From: Sporolactobacillus inulinus
GTDB lineage: Bacteria; Bacillota; Bacilli; Bacillales; Sporolactobacillaceae
DNA: 54,290 bases
Direction: 5' to 3'
NCBI RefSeq assembly: GCF_006539285.1
Contig: NZ_BJMS01000022.1
Location: 1-54,290 of the forward strand
Under the pieces are notes generated by a model. The model made no database searches. It worked only from the letters and a program-made list of their open reading frames with translations, and was not told where the DNA came from. Shown one piece after another: positions 1 through 8,469 of this stretch. The position numbers and the translations under genes are program-made. Numbering within the stretch: the first letter of the stretch is position 1; each line of letters begins with the position of its first letter.

Positions 1-195
1 TTTTGACTGTCCAGTTTACATTATAAACAGCAAATAAAATAAGCAGCAAAGTAAGTGATAATAGGACGTTCAACCGTCCATGTTGGACCTTGAAACGCCC
101 TACCTATGCTTTGTTCGCCTACATCAACCCAAACAACGGTCTGCGCGATTAAGCTGCTTTAAAACTGCACGGTGTCGCTGTATAAGAACTTGGAC

Positions 196-2439
196 TCATT
201 TAAAAACGCTTTTCACAACTTTTTCTGCGGAATGACCTGTTTCCAGCGAGCAGAACTTTTGATAAAATTCATCGAAATGATCCGATACCGCAAATCCAGA
301 TTCAGCGATTTTCTTAACGGCCTGAATCAATTCGTCCGTCGTCAACACAAGAGGTCCCGGCGCCTTCTTTTCAAAATCAAAATAGAAACCGCGCAGATGA
401 TCGCGATAGTCTTCAATATCGTAAGTGAAAAAGAGCATCGGCCGTTTCAAATTCGCGTAATCAAAGAATACTGATGAATAATCGGTAATGAGCAGATCCG
501 AAATCAAATAGAGCTCGCGGATATCTTCGTGATGCGAGAAATCATAAGCAAAGCCTTCGAATTCAGACAAGTCCAGATGATCGGCAATCAAATAATGCAT
601 GCGCATGATCAGCACATAGTCTTCGCCAAGCGACTCCCGCATACGCTGCAAGTCAAGATCAAGTTCAAAACGATAACGCCCTTTACCGTAAAATTGATTA
701 TCTCTCCAAGTCGGCGCGTAGAGAATAACTTTTTTATCCTTTGGTAAACCAACACGATCCTTAATCGCATCGATAGTCTCTTTATTGTTGCTTTTATAGA
801 GAAAATCATTTCTTGGATAGCCCGATTCAATCATCTCGTTCTCAAAACCGAATGCTCGAGCAAAGATTTCTGATGAATAGGCATTCGGAGAAATAAGATA
901 GTCCCAGCGGGCAGTCTCTGCAAGAAAATCACGTTTATACTTTTCTGTATTTATACCCGGCATATGCACTTCTTCTATATCCATAGCCAGTCGTTTGAGC
1001 GGCGTGCCATGCCAGGTCTGCAGATAGATCGTATCTTTTGGTTTAGACATCCAAAGAGGCAGACGCACATTGGTTACCCAATAATTTGCTCGCGTCATAA
1101 GCATGAGCCATTTTAATGAGAATCTTTTTACATAAGGAAGCTGGTGCTGTTCAAACAGATCGATGTAATTCGCGTTTGCGCTCCAGACCAACTGATATTC
1201 CGGACAATGATCCTTCATATATTCATAAATTGCCCTCGGATTGCAGCTGTATTGCCTGCCGAAGAAGCTCTCGAACATGACCAGATTCTTTTTTTGGGGG
1301 AGGTGAGAAAGCGTTTGAAACAGGCGATGATAAACAGCGGTAAGCGCTTTGCTCTTTCGAACTCGACCGATGCCCCGACGTACTTTTCTTTTTACAGCAT
1401 CACGTAGCGTATAAGGAGCAATTCGGAATACAAGGCTGTGATTACAGTTGCGTTTCACGATTAAACTTTTTTTAAGTCCATTCAATTTTATAATATGCCG
1501 CCCGGTAATTACCTTGCGACGCGCAAGGATACGAACCGGGTGTTCAGTAAACAGCATACCGTTTTTTTTATGCGTGAGCTCCATTCGGAAGTAAAGCAAA
1601 GTTGGTTCTTCCGCATCAGCAATTTGCGTCGCAATCGACTTTAGATCAAGGACGAGCGAGAAACCGGCCCAATCATAATTTCTTCCAAGTGATTTTGCTT
1701 GTTCCGTCAAGTCAAGGCGTTCAACATTTTCAGCACGCCATTCAGCAATGATTTCTTCATCAGTATTTACAAGCGATATTTTTTTTTGAATGTCCGGTCG
1801 AGAAAGAACATCGGAAAAAGGAAAGACAACATGTCCTTCCAAAGTAAGCATGAAGTTTCTGCTCATTGCAACACGATCGATACGCGACATGACATGAACC
1901 GCTTCAACACGCAGTGAGAGGCATTTGCGACCCGTGTAATAAGGAATCAGCATTTGATCGTTCACTTCGTTATAAATGCTGAAAACATCTAAAAATTGCC
2001 TTTTCCCTACTGCCTGTAAGCGAATGGCCAATGCAACCGTCCCATTCGGATCTGATTGATGAATACTTGCTGATGCATCAGCGTCGACTTCATCCAGTTC
2101 AGCATAGACCTGCCCTAAGAGCGGTTGATCAATAGGAACTTTAATAAAAAAATCCCAATAGTCCCTTTTGAAAAGCGTTTGCTGTATGGGCTCCAATGCC
2201 AAAACAGCTTGAGCAGACCAATAATCATTTTCATCCCTTTCCACAGAACGAATAGGGGCGCTGAAGGACTCATCGCCAAAACGATCACAGAGATGTACCT
2301 CCATGCGTTTTATGTACTCCTCATTCGCCATTGGATCGAAGCGAATCGTGAGCGTCCAATCATTTGGACTGGCATTAAAATGCGTGATCCTCGGCTTCAT
2401 TATCTTTTTAATTTGTTTTTCAGCTTGCTCACTGATCAT
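196..2439 (-). CDS. CDP-glycerol glycerophosphotransferase (TagF-like, large)
   Basis: Predicted teichoic acid polymerase of 747 residues. It would transfer glycerol-phosphate from CDP-glycerol to a growing polymer at the inner membrane face. The C-terminal catalytic domain (about residues 385-745) carries QTWHGTPLK (His477), SGYPRND, LYAPTWRD and [14 protein letters not shown], all typical of the Glyphos_transf family. The first ~350 residues form a divergent extension of beta-rich look that I do not recognise; TagF-type enzymes usually have extra N-terminal sequence, so this is not clearly abnormal. AGGAGG lies 10 nt before the ATG. It is the last gene of a minus-strand series after tagD and a second glycerophosphotransferase. 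Whether it polymerises wall teichoic acid or decorates another glycopolymer cannot be told from sequence. Confidence 0.88.
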   Translation of the reverse strand: MISEQAEKQIKKIMKPRITHFNASPNDWTLTIRFDPMANEEYIKRMEVHLCDRFGDESFSAPIRSVERDENDYWSAQAVLALEPIQQTLFKRDYWDFFIKVPIDQPLLGQVYAELDEVDADASASIHQSDPNGTVALAIRLQAVGKRQFLDVFSIYNEVNDQMLIPYYTGRKCLSLRVEAVHVMSRIDRVAMSRNFMLTLEGHVVFPFSDVLSRPDIQKKISLVNTDEEIIAEWRAENVERLDLTEQAKSLGRNYDWAGFSLVLDLKSIATQIADAEEPTLLYFRMELTHKKNGMLFTEHPVRILARRKVITGRHIIKLNGLKKSLIVKRNCNHSLVFRIAPYTLRDAVKRKVRRGIGRVRKSKALTAVYHRLFQTLSHLPQKKNLVMFESFFGRQYSCNPRAIYEYMKDHCPEYQLVWSANANYIDLFEQHQLPYVKRFSLKWLMLMTRANYWVTNVRLPLWMSKPKDTIYLQTWHGTPLKRLAMDIEEVHMPGINTEKYKRDFLAETARWDYLISPNAYSSEIFARAFGFENEMIESGYPRNDFLYKSNNKETIDAIKDRVGLPKDKKVILYAPTWRDNQFYGKGRYRFELDLDLQRMRESLGEDYVLIMRMHYLIADHLDLSEFEGFAYDFSHHEDIRELYLISDLLITDYSSVFFDYANLKRPMLFFTYDIEDYRDHLRGFYFDFEKKAPGPLVLTTDELIQAVKKIAESGFAVSDHFDEFYQKFCSLETGHSAEKVVKSVFK

Positions 2440-2553
2440 TTCCCCTGTTCCTCCTGGTTGTTGTAGAATCTAAAGTCTACTTCCGATGTCTCTCCAGTCA
2501 TGAAAGAACACATGAACCTTTTACCGATTGCTTCATTTTTTGAATGCTGTCGT

Positions 2554-3711
2554 TTATTTCCTTAAACAGTCGAAAAGATAATCAACGACATGTCTGCTTG
2601 ACTGTCCCTTTGAATACTGATTCCAGTATTCTGAGAATTGTGCTGTTTTTTGTTCATCAAAGCGATGTTCCTTGATCATGTGAACTAATTCTTGAGTTGA
2701 TGATGCAATTGGTCCTGGAACCATGTCTGTATAGTTTTCCCTTAATCCTCTGCTTTTTTCATAGTGATGCAAATCATAAGGAAAAAAGATCATTGGTCGT
2801 TTTAACAGCGCAAATTCAAAAGGGATTGATGAATAATCCGTGATAAGCAGGTCCGTGATAAGCAACAACTCATTAACATTCTCCCACTTCGATCCGTCCA
2901 TAATAAATGGATCACGAAAAATAGTGCGATCAACTTCCTTTTGCTCCAAAGGATGCAGACGCAGAATCAACACATAGTCGCTTGCCAACTCCTTTTTCAT
3001 GACCTCCAGATTTAAAGCGAGTTGATGCATCGGAGGATCACGAAATGTCGGTGCATATAAAAGAAGTTTTTTTCCGCTGCTTAACCGATGCAAAGATTTT
3101 TCGGCTTGTTTTTCCCGGTTTAAGTCAAAAAAAAGATCGGTCCGTGGAATACCCAAGTGAATAAAATGGGACTCGTCTAAACCGAATGATTGCTTGAAAA
3201 TTTCTTGCATCGCATCGGAACCAACCACAATCTTATCGAAATGCCGATATACGTTTAAAAAGCGCTTTCGAGCTCTCACTGTTCTCAATGCAACAGAATG
3301 GTCTTCCAAACCAAAGGTTTTAAAGGCACCGCATGCGTGCCAAAGTTGGATGCAGACGACTGGCTTTTTAAATGCCGCAGCGGCGAGAAAACCGAAGTAG
3401 TTATCAATGACAATGACTTTTGCAGTTGCCAAATGATACGCCGAACGTACCATAGCGCCCACGCGCATTGTTTCAATCGGGACGACCCTTTCTCCTGTTT
3501 CAGCAAAATGGTCGCACGCGGCTTTTCCACGGCAAAGAAAGACTACATCTGTTTTTTCTTCTCTGCGCGTCAACTCATCATAAACATATTGACTATTATC
3601 TGTATAGGAGCAGACAAAAACCACTTTTTCCTTTAACGAAAAAAATTTACACACATTAAAAAGTACCTTAAAAAGAAAAAGGTACCCGTCAATCAATAAT
3701 TCCTTAACCAT
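2554..3711 (-). CDS. CDP-glycerol glycerophosphotransferase (TagB-like, short)
   Basis: Single-domain Glyphos_transf protein of 385 residues with [33 protein letters not shown] and [13 protein letters not shown]. TagB-type enzymes add the first glycerol-phosphate to the lipid-linked disaccharide; TagF-type enzymes extend it. Its short length and pairing with a longer homologue suggest the primase role, which is inference. The reading frame is open back to a GTG at 3786, but the ATG at 3711 avoids a long overlap with tagD and leaves only an 8 bp overlap (ATG read over the tagD stop), as expected for translational coupling. The Shine-Dalgarno before it is weak. Confidence 0.85.
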   Translation of the reverse strand: MVKELLIDGYLFLFKVLFNVCKFFSLKEKVVFVCSYTDNSQYVYDELTRREEKTDVVFLCRGKAACDHFAETGERVVPIETMRVGAMVRSAYHLATAKVIVIDNYFGFLAAAAFKKPVVCIQLWHACGAFKTFGLEDHSVALRTVRARKRFLNVYRHFDKIVVGSDAMQEIFKQSFGLDESHFIHLGIPRTDLFFDLNREKQAEKSLHRLSSGKKLLLYAPTFRDPPMHQLALNLEVMKKELASDYVLILRLHPLEQKEVDRTIFRDPFIMDGSKWENVNELLLITDLLITDYSSIPFEFALLKRPMIFFPYDLHHYEKSRGLRENYTDMVPGPIASSTQELVHMIKEHRFDEQKTAQFSEYWNQYSKGQSSRHVVDYLFDCLRK

Positions 3712-4102
3712 TTTTGATCGTAAACAAATCCTGTTTAATCTTTGTCGTTGATATGCCCACCGTACGCGGTAAATAAACGACTTCACAATAATCCTTCAGA
3801 AAGTCAAATTTTCCTTTCCAGTCATCACCCATAACAAAAACATCAACATCATTATTCTGGACATCCGAAATCTTTTGATTCCAATCCTTTTCCGGGATGA
3901 CCTCGTCAACATAACGAATCGCCTCAAGAATTAATTTACGGTTCTCATAGCTATGATAGGCTTCTTTATGTTTTACTGCGTTAAACTCATCCGTGGACAG
4001 CCCAACAATCAAGTAATCGCCTAATTTCTTCGCACGTCTCAGTAAATTTATATGCCCGTAATGCAGCAAATCAAAAGTTCCATACGTTAATACTTTTCTC
4101 AT
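3704..4102 (-). CDS. tagD: glycerol-3-phosphate cytidylyltransferase
   Basis: TagD makes CDP-glycerol from CTP and glycerol-3-phosphate, the substrate for both downstream glycerophosphotransferases. The protein is 132 residues, the normal family length. It has the nucleotidyltransferase signature [10 protein letters not shown] (HxGH at residues 14-17) and the C-terminal ISTTKIK motif. Where B. subtilis TagD, as I recall it, has RTEGISTT, this protein reads RTVGISTT, a Glu-to-Val change next to the CTP-binding serine. AAGGAG lies 12 nt before the ATG. It overlaps the next gene by 8 bp and so heads the teichoic acid trio. Confidence 0.95.
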   Translation of the reverse strand: MRKVLTYGTFDLLHYGHINLLRRAKKLGDYLIVGLSTDEFNAVKHKEAYHSYENRKLILEAIRYVDEVIPEKDWNQKISDVQNNDVDVFVMGDDWKGKFDFLKDYCEVVYLPRTVGISTTKIKQDLFTIKNG

Positions 4103-4282
4103 TTTTCATACGCTCTCCTTAATACCATAGTGTACAAAATCATGATCAACGGCATGTATAAAACCACTAAAAAGCATTCTGATCCGTAGAAACAAGATAC
4201 CTCTGCTGCAACTTTATTTCATACACCTATGAATACATGCATTCTACATTTTGCGCTTCTAAATGTCAATGTCCCTGCGGCA

Positions 4283-4708
4283 TCAAGATTTGAACACCCA
4301 TCGTTTACTTAAAATAAAATTAACACTAAGTCCGATAAGCGTACTGATCACTTTATTCAAGTACAAGGGCAAAAACAGCATGCTGTGCATTGCAGCTAAG
4401 GTAATCGCTAATACAGCCGCATTTAACACCACAAATTTTATTGCTCTAACTCGCGAATGCATCGATTCGGCAAAGGTTACCTTCGAATTCAATAGATAGC
4501 TGTTTAGCATGCCGGCTCCATACGAAACAATTTGCGCGATCACATAATCGATCAATACAAAATGCGTCAGTAAGTAAAAAACAATAAAGTCCACAGCTGT
4601 ATTGCTTACCCCGACGAAACCGAACAGGATTGCCTGCTTCAGCCAGCGCCAGTGAAAATGACCCGCACGCATCTCATCCCGTTCATACTGTTCCGATTTA
4701 CTGCCCAT
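4283..4708 (-). CDS. GtrA family membrane protein (putative lipid-linked sugar flippase)
   Basis: Protein of 141 residues with four hydrophobic segments and the GtrA-type motifs FGFVGVSNTAVDF and SYLLNSKVTF. GtrA proteins are thought to help move polyprenyl-linked sugars across the membrane so that a glycan can be decorated outside. It starts 26 nt after the GT2 glycosyltransferase upstream and is very likely co-transcribed with it, the usual GtrA/GtrB partnership. AAAGGA lies 11 nt before the ATG. A third partner that moves the sugar onto the acceptor (YfhO/GtrC type) is not in this window. Confidence 0.88.
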   Translation of the reverse strand: MGSKSEQYERDEMRAGHFHWRWLKQAILFGFVGVSNTAVDFIVFYLLTHFVLIDYVIAQIVSYGAGMLNSYLLNSKVTFAESMHSRVRAIKFVVLNAAVLAITLAAMHSMLFLPLYLNKVISTLIGLSVNFILSKRWVFKS

Positions 4709-4734
4709 AATCGCCGCATTCCTTTGTCATCAAG

Positions 4735-5706
4735 TTATTTGTTCTTGTTCCATGTCGTGATTTCTATAGTATACCTCGGTCGCTTTTTTGTTTCCGTAAA
4801 AATTTTTCCAATGTATTCGCCAATGACGCCAATGGCAATTAATTGCATACCGCCAATCAGCCATATCGACAAAATCAGAGAAGTCCATCCGCTGATCGTG
4901 TGGCCAAGCAGCCAGTTGATCAATGCGTAAGCAGCGATTCCTGTGCCGATCAATACAAAAAAGAATCCGATATTCATGACTAATTTAATTGGAACAATAC
5001 TGAAAGAGGTGATCCCGTCAGCGGCAAAAGCGAACATTTTTTTCAGTGGGTATTTCGATGTTCCGGCATACCTTTTGCGGCGATCATAATAAACCTTGGC
5101 TGATCTAAAGCCAAGCAGTGGAATGATCCCGCGAATAAAAACGTTCTCCTCTTGATAGCGTTTAAACTCCTGCATGGCTCTTCTGCTGAGCAATCGGAAA
5201 TCTGCGTGATTTGGAACCAGCTTTACGCCCATCTTGGCCATTAATTTATAAAAGGCTAAGGCTGAGTTTCTTTTGAAAAAGCTGTCTTGATTACGCCTTT
5301 TTCTTACGCCGTAAACAACGTCAAACCCTTCGTGATACTTGTCAATCAACGCATGAATCGCCCGAATGTCGTCCTGCAAGTCTGCATCAATCGTGATGAC
5401 ACAATCGGCTTGGTTGCTGACCGTTTCCATTCCTGCAATCAGTGCGTGCTGATGTCCAAAGTTTCGGCTCAGCTTCACGCCTTGAATAAATGCATCGGTT
5501 TCCGCTTTTTCACGAATAAGCGCCCAAGTCCGATCCGTACTGCCGTCATCAACAAACACAATAAAACTTGACTTATCGATTTTATCATTGATCTTCAATT
5601 TGCGAAGCTGTTCACTTAATTCTTTAAAAGTCTCCGGAAGAACCGCTTCTTCGTTGTAGCAGGGAACAACGATACTAAGCAGCGTTTCTTCATTCATTGT
5701 CACCAT
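4735..5706 (-). CDS. GT2 family polyprenyl-phosphate glycosyltransferase (CsbB/GtrB-like)
   Basis: Membrane glycosyltransferase of about 323 residues. It has an N-terminal GT-A domain (IVVPCYNEE, VDDGSTDRT and the DADLQDD metal-binding motif) and two C-terminal membrane helices. Members load a sugar onto undecaprenyl phosphate (for example GlcNAc by CsbB). It probably supplies the lipid-linked sugar handled by the GtrA protein next door. The frame is open to an ATG at 5715, but there AAGGA touches the codon; the ATG at 5706 has AAGGA at 9 nt and is preferred. An ATG at 5697 is also possible. The sugar identity is unknown. Confidence 0.9.
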   Translation of the reverse strand: MVTMNEETLLSIVVPCYNEEAVLPETFKELSEQLRKLKINDKIDKSSFIVFVDDGSTDRTWALIREKAETDAFIQGVKLSRNFGHQHALIAGMETVSNQADCVITIDADLQDDIRAIHALIDKYHEGFDVVYGVRKRRNQDSFFKRNSALAFYKLMAKMGVKLVPNHADFRLLSRRAMQEFKRYQEENVFIRGIIPLLGFRSAKVYYDRRKRYAGTSKYPLKKMFAFAADGITSFSIVPIKLVMNIGFFFVLIGTGIAAYALINWLLGHTISGWTSLILSIWLIGGMQLIAIGVIGEYIGKIFTETKKRPRYTIEITTWNKNK

Positions 5707-5832
5707 CTGCTCCATTCCTTCTAATCAATACCATTTCCAATAGCGATTACTTTTCTTCATCGAATCAATTGATAGTATACCGTTGCTGCTCTAAGATTCC
5801 GGCAAAATGAAATTCTTTTCACAACTAAGCGC

Positions 5833-6465
5833 TTAGTGTCTTTGTAATGTTTTAATCGCAAAGCCGGACCAGCTCTCCATTCGTTCCAAACGATGCGGAT
5901 CACTAAGCTCCTGAAGCGTTTTCCAGCTGCCCTCAAGTTTATCCTTCTCACGAACCGTTACCTCAGCATCATCCGGCAGTGAAATCGCCACAAGCACACC
6001 GATATGTACTTTTCCGACTTCTGTCTGATCATCATTAATCAATCCAATCGTGTGATATTCAGCAGGCTCTGCGCTCTGTACAAGCAGTTCTTCATTAATT
6101 TCCCGATCCAGATTTTGCTTCAGCACTTGCTCGAAGTCCGCGGCATGCTCAACCCTGTTCATATGTCCCCCGACACCAATGGAGAGTTTCCCATGTAATC
6201 GCTGCTCGCCGCCACCGCCGAGCCTTCTATAAGTAAAGTAGTGATCACCCTTTTTAAGCACTGCGTAAGGAATCGGCTGTTTAAATTGCGGATTCTCTTC
6301 CGCATCACCACGGCGCATGACTCGGTAATGTTCAGCCATTCTGTTACTTAAAGCAGCAACTGCTTTTCGATCTTGTTCCGTTCCTTGAAACGTCAGGTCA
6401 TTGCCTGCTTCATCAAATAATTGTGATCGTTTTACAACAATAATTTGTTCGTCCATTTTTCCCAT
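5833..6465 (-). CDS. Nudix-like phosphoesterase
   Basis: Protein of 210 residues. A degenerate Nudix box spans the middle: GGHMNR, then REINEEL, matching the Gly and REuxEE core of the motif. The substrate is unknown; related Bacillales proteins are usually called Nudix domain or phosphoesterase. The ATG at 6465 is chosen because GGAGG lies 8 nt upstream; the frame stays open further upstream without a ribosome site. It diverges from the YjcZ-type gene at 6617. It stands 127 bp upstream of the GT2 gene in the same direction, so read-through into the envelope cluster is possible. Confidence 0.75.
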   Translation of the reverse strand: MGKMDEQIIVVKRSQLFDEAGNDLTFQGTEQDRKAVAALSNRMAEHYRVMRRGDAEENPQFKQPIPYAVLKKGDHYFTYRRLGGGGEQRLHGKLSIGVGGHMNRVEHAADFEQVLKQNLDREINEELLVQSAEPAEYHTIGLINDDQTEVGKVHIGVLVAISLPDDAEVTVREKDKLEGSWKTLQELSDPHRLERMESWSGFAIKTLQRH

Positions 6466-6578
6466 TAATCGTTCCTCCAAGTTGCACGTTCTAACACAAG
6501 GGTGGGTGATTCTTGTGCGCTTGTCAAGCCTCGCCGCAAGATTGGGCGTTTTAATGATCGCCAAATGTACCGGGGTTA

Positions 6579-6587
6579 CATAGTATA
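6579..6587 (+). promoter_or_regulatory. sporulation-type -10 element for the YjcZ-like gene
   Basis: CATAGTATA matches the CATANNNTA -10 consensus of mother-cell sigma factors (sigma E/K), 30 bp before the start codon. I could not find a convincing -35 at the right distance, so the assignment rests on the -10 plus the sporulation family of the downstream gene. Confidence 0.45.
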
Positions 6588-6616
6588 TGGTATCTCGTGA
6601 TAAAGGAGTGATCTGA

Positions 6617-6799
6617 ATGGGCAACTTTGGTTTCGGCGGATATCCGTCTAATGCTCCGTACGGCGGAGCTAGCGAAGGCTGTGGCTGTGGCGGCTACCCA
6701 ACTTATCCAGTAGGTGGTGCTTCCTGCGGCAGCGGTTTTGCGCTGATCGTCGTACTGTTCATCCTGTTGATTATCGTTGGTGCGGCATTTGTTTGCTGA
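6617..6799 (+). CDS. YjcZ family sporulation membrane peptide
   Basis: Peptide of 60 residues. The first ~38 residues are rich in Gly, Tyr, Pro and Cys (NFGFGGYPSN, GCGCGGYP) and the C-terminal ~20 form one hydrophobic helix (FALIVVLFILLIIVGAAF). This layout is the YjcZ/YuzJ-like sporulation family, whose members are small spore-associated membrane peptides of unclear function. AGGAG lies 8 nt before the ATG. A CATANNNTA element upstream agrees with mother-cell expression. A strong terminator follows directly, so it is monocistronic. Confidence 0.9.
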   Translation: MGNFGFGGYPSNAPYGGASEGCGCGGYPTYPVGGASCGSGFALIVVLFILLIIVGAAFVC

Positions 6800-6817
6800 T
6801 TAAGAGGCATCAAAAAA

Positions 6818-6848
6818 CCTTGGCGGATTGAACCGCCAAGGTTTTTTT
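6818..6848. terminator. bidirectional intrinsic terminator
   Basis: A perfect 9 bp stem (CCTTGGCGG / CCGCCAAGG) with a 6 nt loop is followed by seven T on the plus strand and preceded by an A-run. It ends the YjcZ-type transcript. Confidence 0.9.
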
Positions 6849-6921
6849 CTTGCGCGAGCCGGACTGCCTGCGGCAAGCAAGCCGCTAAAGGACAAGACTT
6901 CCTCGCCTTTTCCTCGTGCAA

Positions 6922-6950
6922 TTGACATCCGCTTTTGTGTATAATTAAAT
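6922..6950 (+). promoter_or_regulatory. candidate sigma-A promoter of the CNNM gene
   Basis: A perfect TTGACA -35 (6922-6927) is present. A perfect TATAAT lies only 12 bp downstream (6940-6945), which is too close. TTAAAT at 6945-6950, at 17 bp, is the better-spaced but weaker -10. Confidence 0.5.
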
Positions 6951-6973
6951 TTATGAAGCACGTTTGCATAATT

Positions 6974-7024
6974 GGAGGTGACACCTAAGCGTTGGCAACA
7001 ACGGCTTGGGATGCATTTGACTAG
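6974..7024 (+). other. possible 10-codon leader ORF ahead of the CNNM gene
   Basis: A strong ribosome site (GGAGGTG, 6974-6980) has no start in the CNNM frame at a normal distance. Eleven nt downstream a TTG (6992) opens a 10-codon frame, MATTAWDAFD, that stops at 7024, 14 nt past the CNNM ATG at 7011. This could be a coupling leader peptide. It could also be chance. Confidence 0.3.
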
Positions 7025-8321
7025 TACAATCGGCCTGATCCTTGTCGTCCTTTTAATTTTATTGACAGCTTTCTTTGTAGCTGCTGAATTTGCAATTGTT
7101 AAAATTAGGACCACTCGATTAAATGAATTGATTAAACTCGGAAACAAACGCGCCGCCGCATCGAAAAAAATTGTTGATGACTTAAACGCATACCTCTCAA
7201 CAACCCAGTTAGGTATTTCAGTGACTGCACTCGTTCTGGGTTGGATCGGCGAACCCGCAGTCGCTCACTTGTTCAATCCGGTATTTGCCTTATTCGGATT
7301 AAACGATACGCTTGTACACACCCTTTCCGTTTTAACCGGATTTTTCTTCATTACATTCTCAAGCGTTGTACTCGGTGAATTGGCACCAAAAGGAATCGCG
7401 ATTCAAAAAGCAGAACAAATAACATTAGCTATTGCCTATCCGCTCATTTGGACGCACCGGCTTTTGTTTCCGTTCGTTTGGCTGCTCAATACACTTTCGA
7501 ATGGGGTCATCCGTTTATTTGGTATAAGACCGGAAGATCAGCATGACAGTGCACTGACCGAGGGCGAATTGCGTCTGACATTAGCCGACAGCTTTAAGAG
7601 CGGTGAAATCAGCCAAGGCGAAATGCGCTACATGACGCGCATTTTTGATTTTGACGATCGAACGGCTCGTGAGATCATGGTTCCTCGAACTGAACTTGTC
7701 TGCATGTATAAAGAAGATCCTTTGGAACAGTGGCTGCAAACCTTGCATGATGAGAAATACACACGATTTCCAGTTGTCGAAGAAGATAAAGATCACGTCG
7801 TCGGCATGATTAATATTAAAGACATGTTTACCGACGTCCTGAATAAGGATCTGAAACCAATGATCCACTATATCCGCCCGATTCTATCTGTGCTCGAAAC
7901 GACACCGATTCGTGTGCTGCTCGAGCAAATGCAGAAAGAAAGCATTCACATGGCGATTCTTACCGATGAATATGGGGGCACCTCCGGCTTAGTGACCATT
8001 GAAGATATTGTGGAAGAAATTGTCGGAGAAATTCGCGATGAATATGATGATGGGGAAGAACCGATGATTCAAAGTATTGATGCTGAGAAGACACTTGTAG
8101 ACGGAAAGCTTTTGATTGCTCACGTAAATCAACTGTTCAAAACCGCCATAGAAGAAGAAGGCATTGATACAATCGGCGGTTGGATCATGGTGGAAATACC
8201 AAATGTAAAAGTGGGATCAACGCTGCATTATGGTCAAGCTACTTTCGAAGTGCGCGAAATGGAAGCTCATCAAATTCGCAAGATCATGATCACTCGCCAT
8301 AAACCGATCGCAAAAAGATAA
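7011..8321 (+). CDS. CNNM/CBS domain transporter (hemolysin C / CorC family)
   Basis: Protein of about 436 residues: an N-terminal CNNM (DUF21) membrane domain with three to four helices (LLTAFFVAAEFAIVKIR, TTQLGISVTALVLGWIGEP), a CBS pair (MVPRTELVCMYKEDP; DEYGGTSGLVTIEDIVEEI) and a C-terminal CorC_HlyC domain. Family members are linked to Mg2+ or other divalent-cation efflux rather than haemolysis. The ATG at 7011 aligns with B. subtilis relatives as I recall them, although the best Shine-Dalgarno is 30 nt upstream and serves a different frame (see the leader entry). In-frame TTG and GTG codons at 6972 and 6978 overlap the ribosome site and are unlikely. Confidence 0.88.
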   Translation: MHLTSTIGLILVVLLILLTAFFVAAEFAIVKIRTTRLNELIKLGNKRAAASKKIVDDLNAYLSTTQLGISVTALVLGWIGEPAVAHLFNPVFALFGLNDTLVHTLSVLTGFFFITFSSVVLGELAPKGIAIQKAEQITLAIAYPLIWTHRLLFPFVWLLNTLSNGVIRLFGIRPEDQHDSALTEGELRLTLADSFKSGEISQGEMRYMTRIFDFDDRTAREIMVPRTELVCMYKEDPLEQWLQTLHDEKYTRFPVVEEDKDHVVGMINIKDMFTDVLNKDLKPMIHYIRPILSVLETTPIRVLLEQMQKESIHMAILTDEYGGTSGLVTIEDIVEEIVGEIRDEYDDGEEPMIQSIDAEKTLVDGKLLIAHVNQLFKTAIEEEGIDTIGGWIMVEIPNVKVGSTLHYGQATFEVREMEAHQIRKIMITRHKPIAKR

Positions 8322-8333
8322 TAAAGCGCAATA

Positions 8334-8378
8334 ATCAAAGAGGGGACCCAAAATCAACGTTTGGATCCCCTCTTTGAT
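8334..8378. terminator. bidirectional terminator between convergent genes
   Basis: A long near-perfect stem (ATCAAAGAGGGGA with its complement TCCCCTCTTTGAT) surrounds an inner CCAAA/TTTGG. It separates the CNNM gene from the 3' end of cydC. Confidence 0.85.
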
Positions 8379-8469
8379 CACAGAATAAGAAAGTAGATGA
8401 TTTTTGCCTCGTCTTCAAACCAATAGACCAGTGTCTCGGCTAAGAATCAAAGCGGAGCTTATGACTTGT

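Noticed and set aside
1-195. Hairpin GGACG-N6-CGTCC at 64-79 as terminator for the TagF-like gene
   Set aside because: The stem is only 5 bp and no T-run follows on the minus strand.
3711-3786. Longer start (GTG at 3786) for the TagB-like gene
   Set aside because: It would overlap tagD by 83 bp and has no ribosome site; the ATG at 3711 overlaps by only 8 bp.
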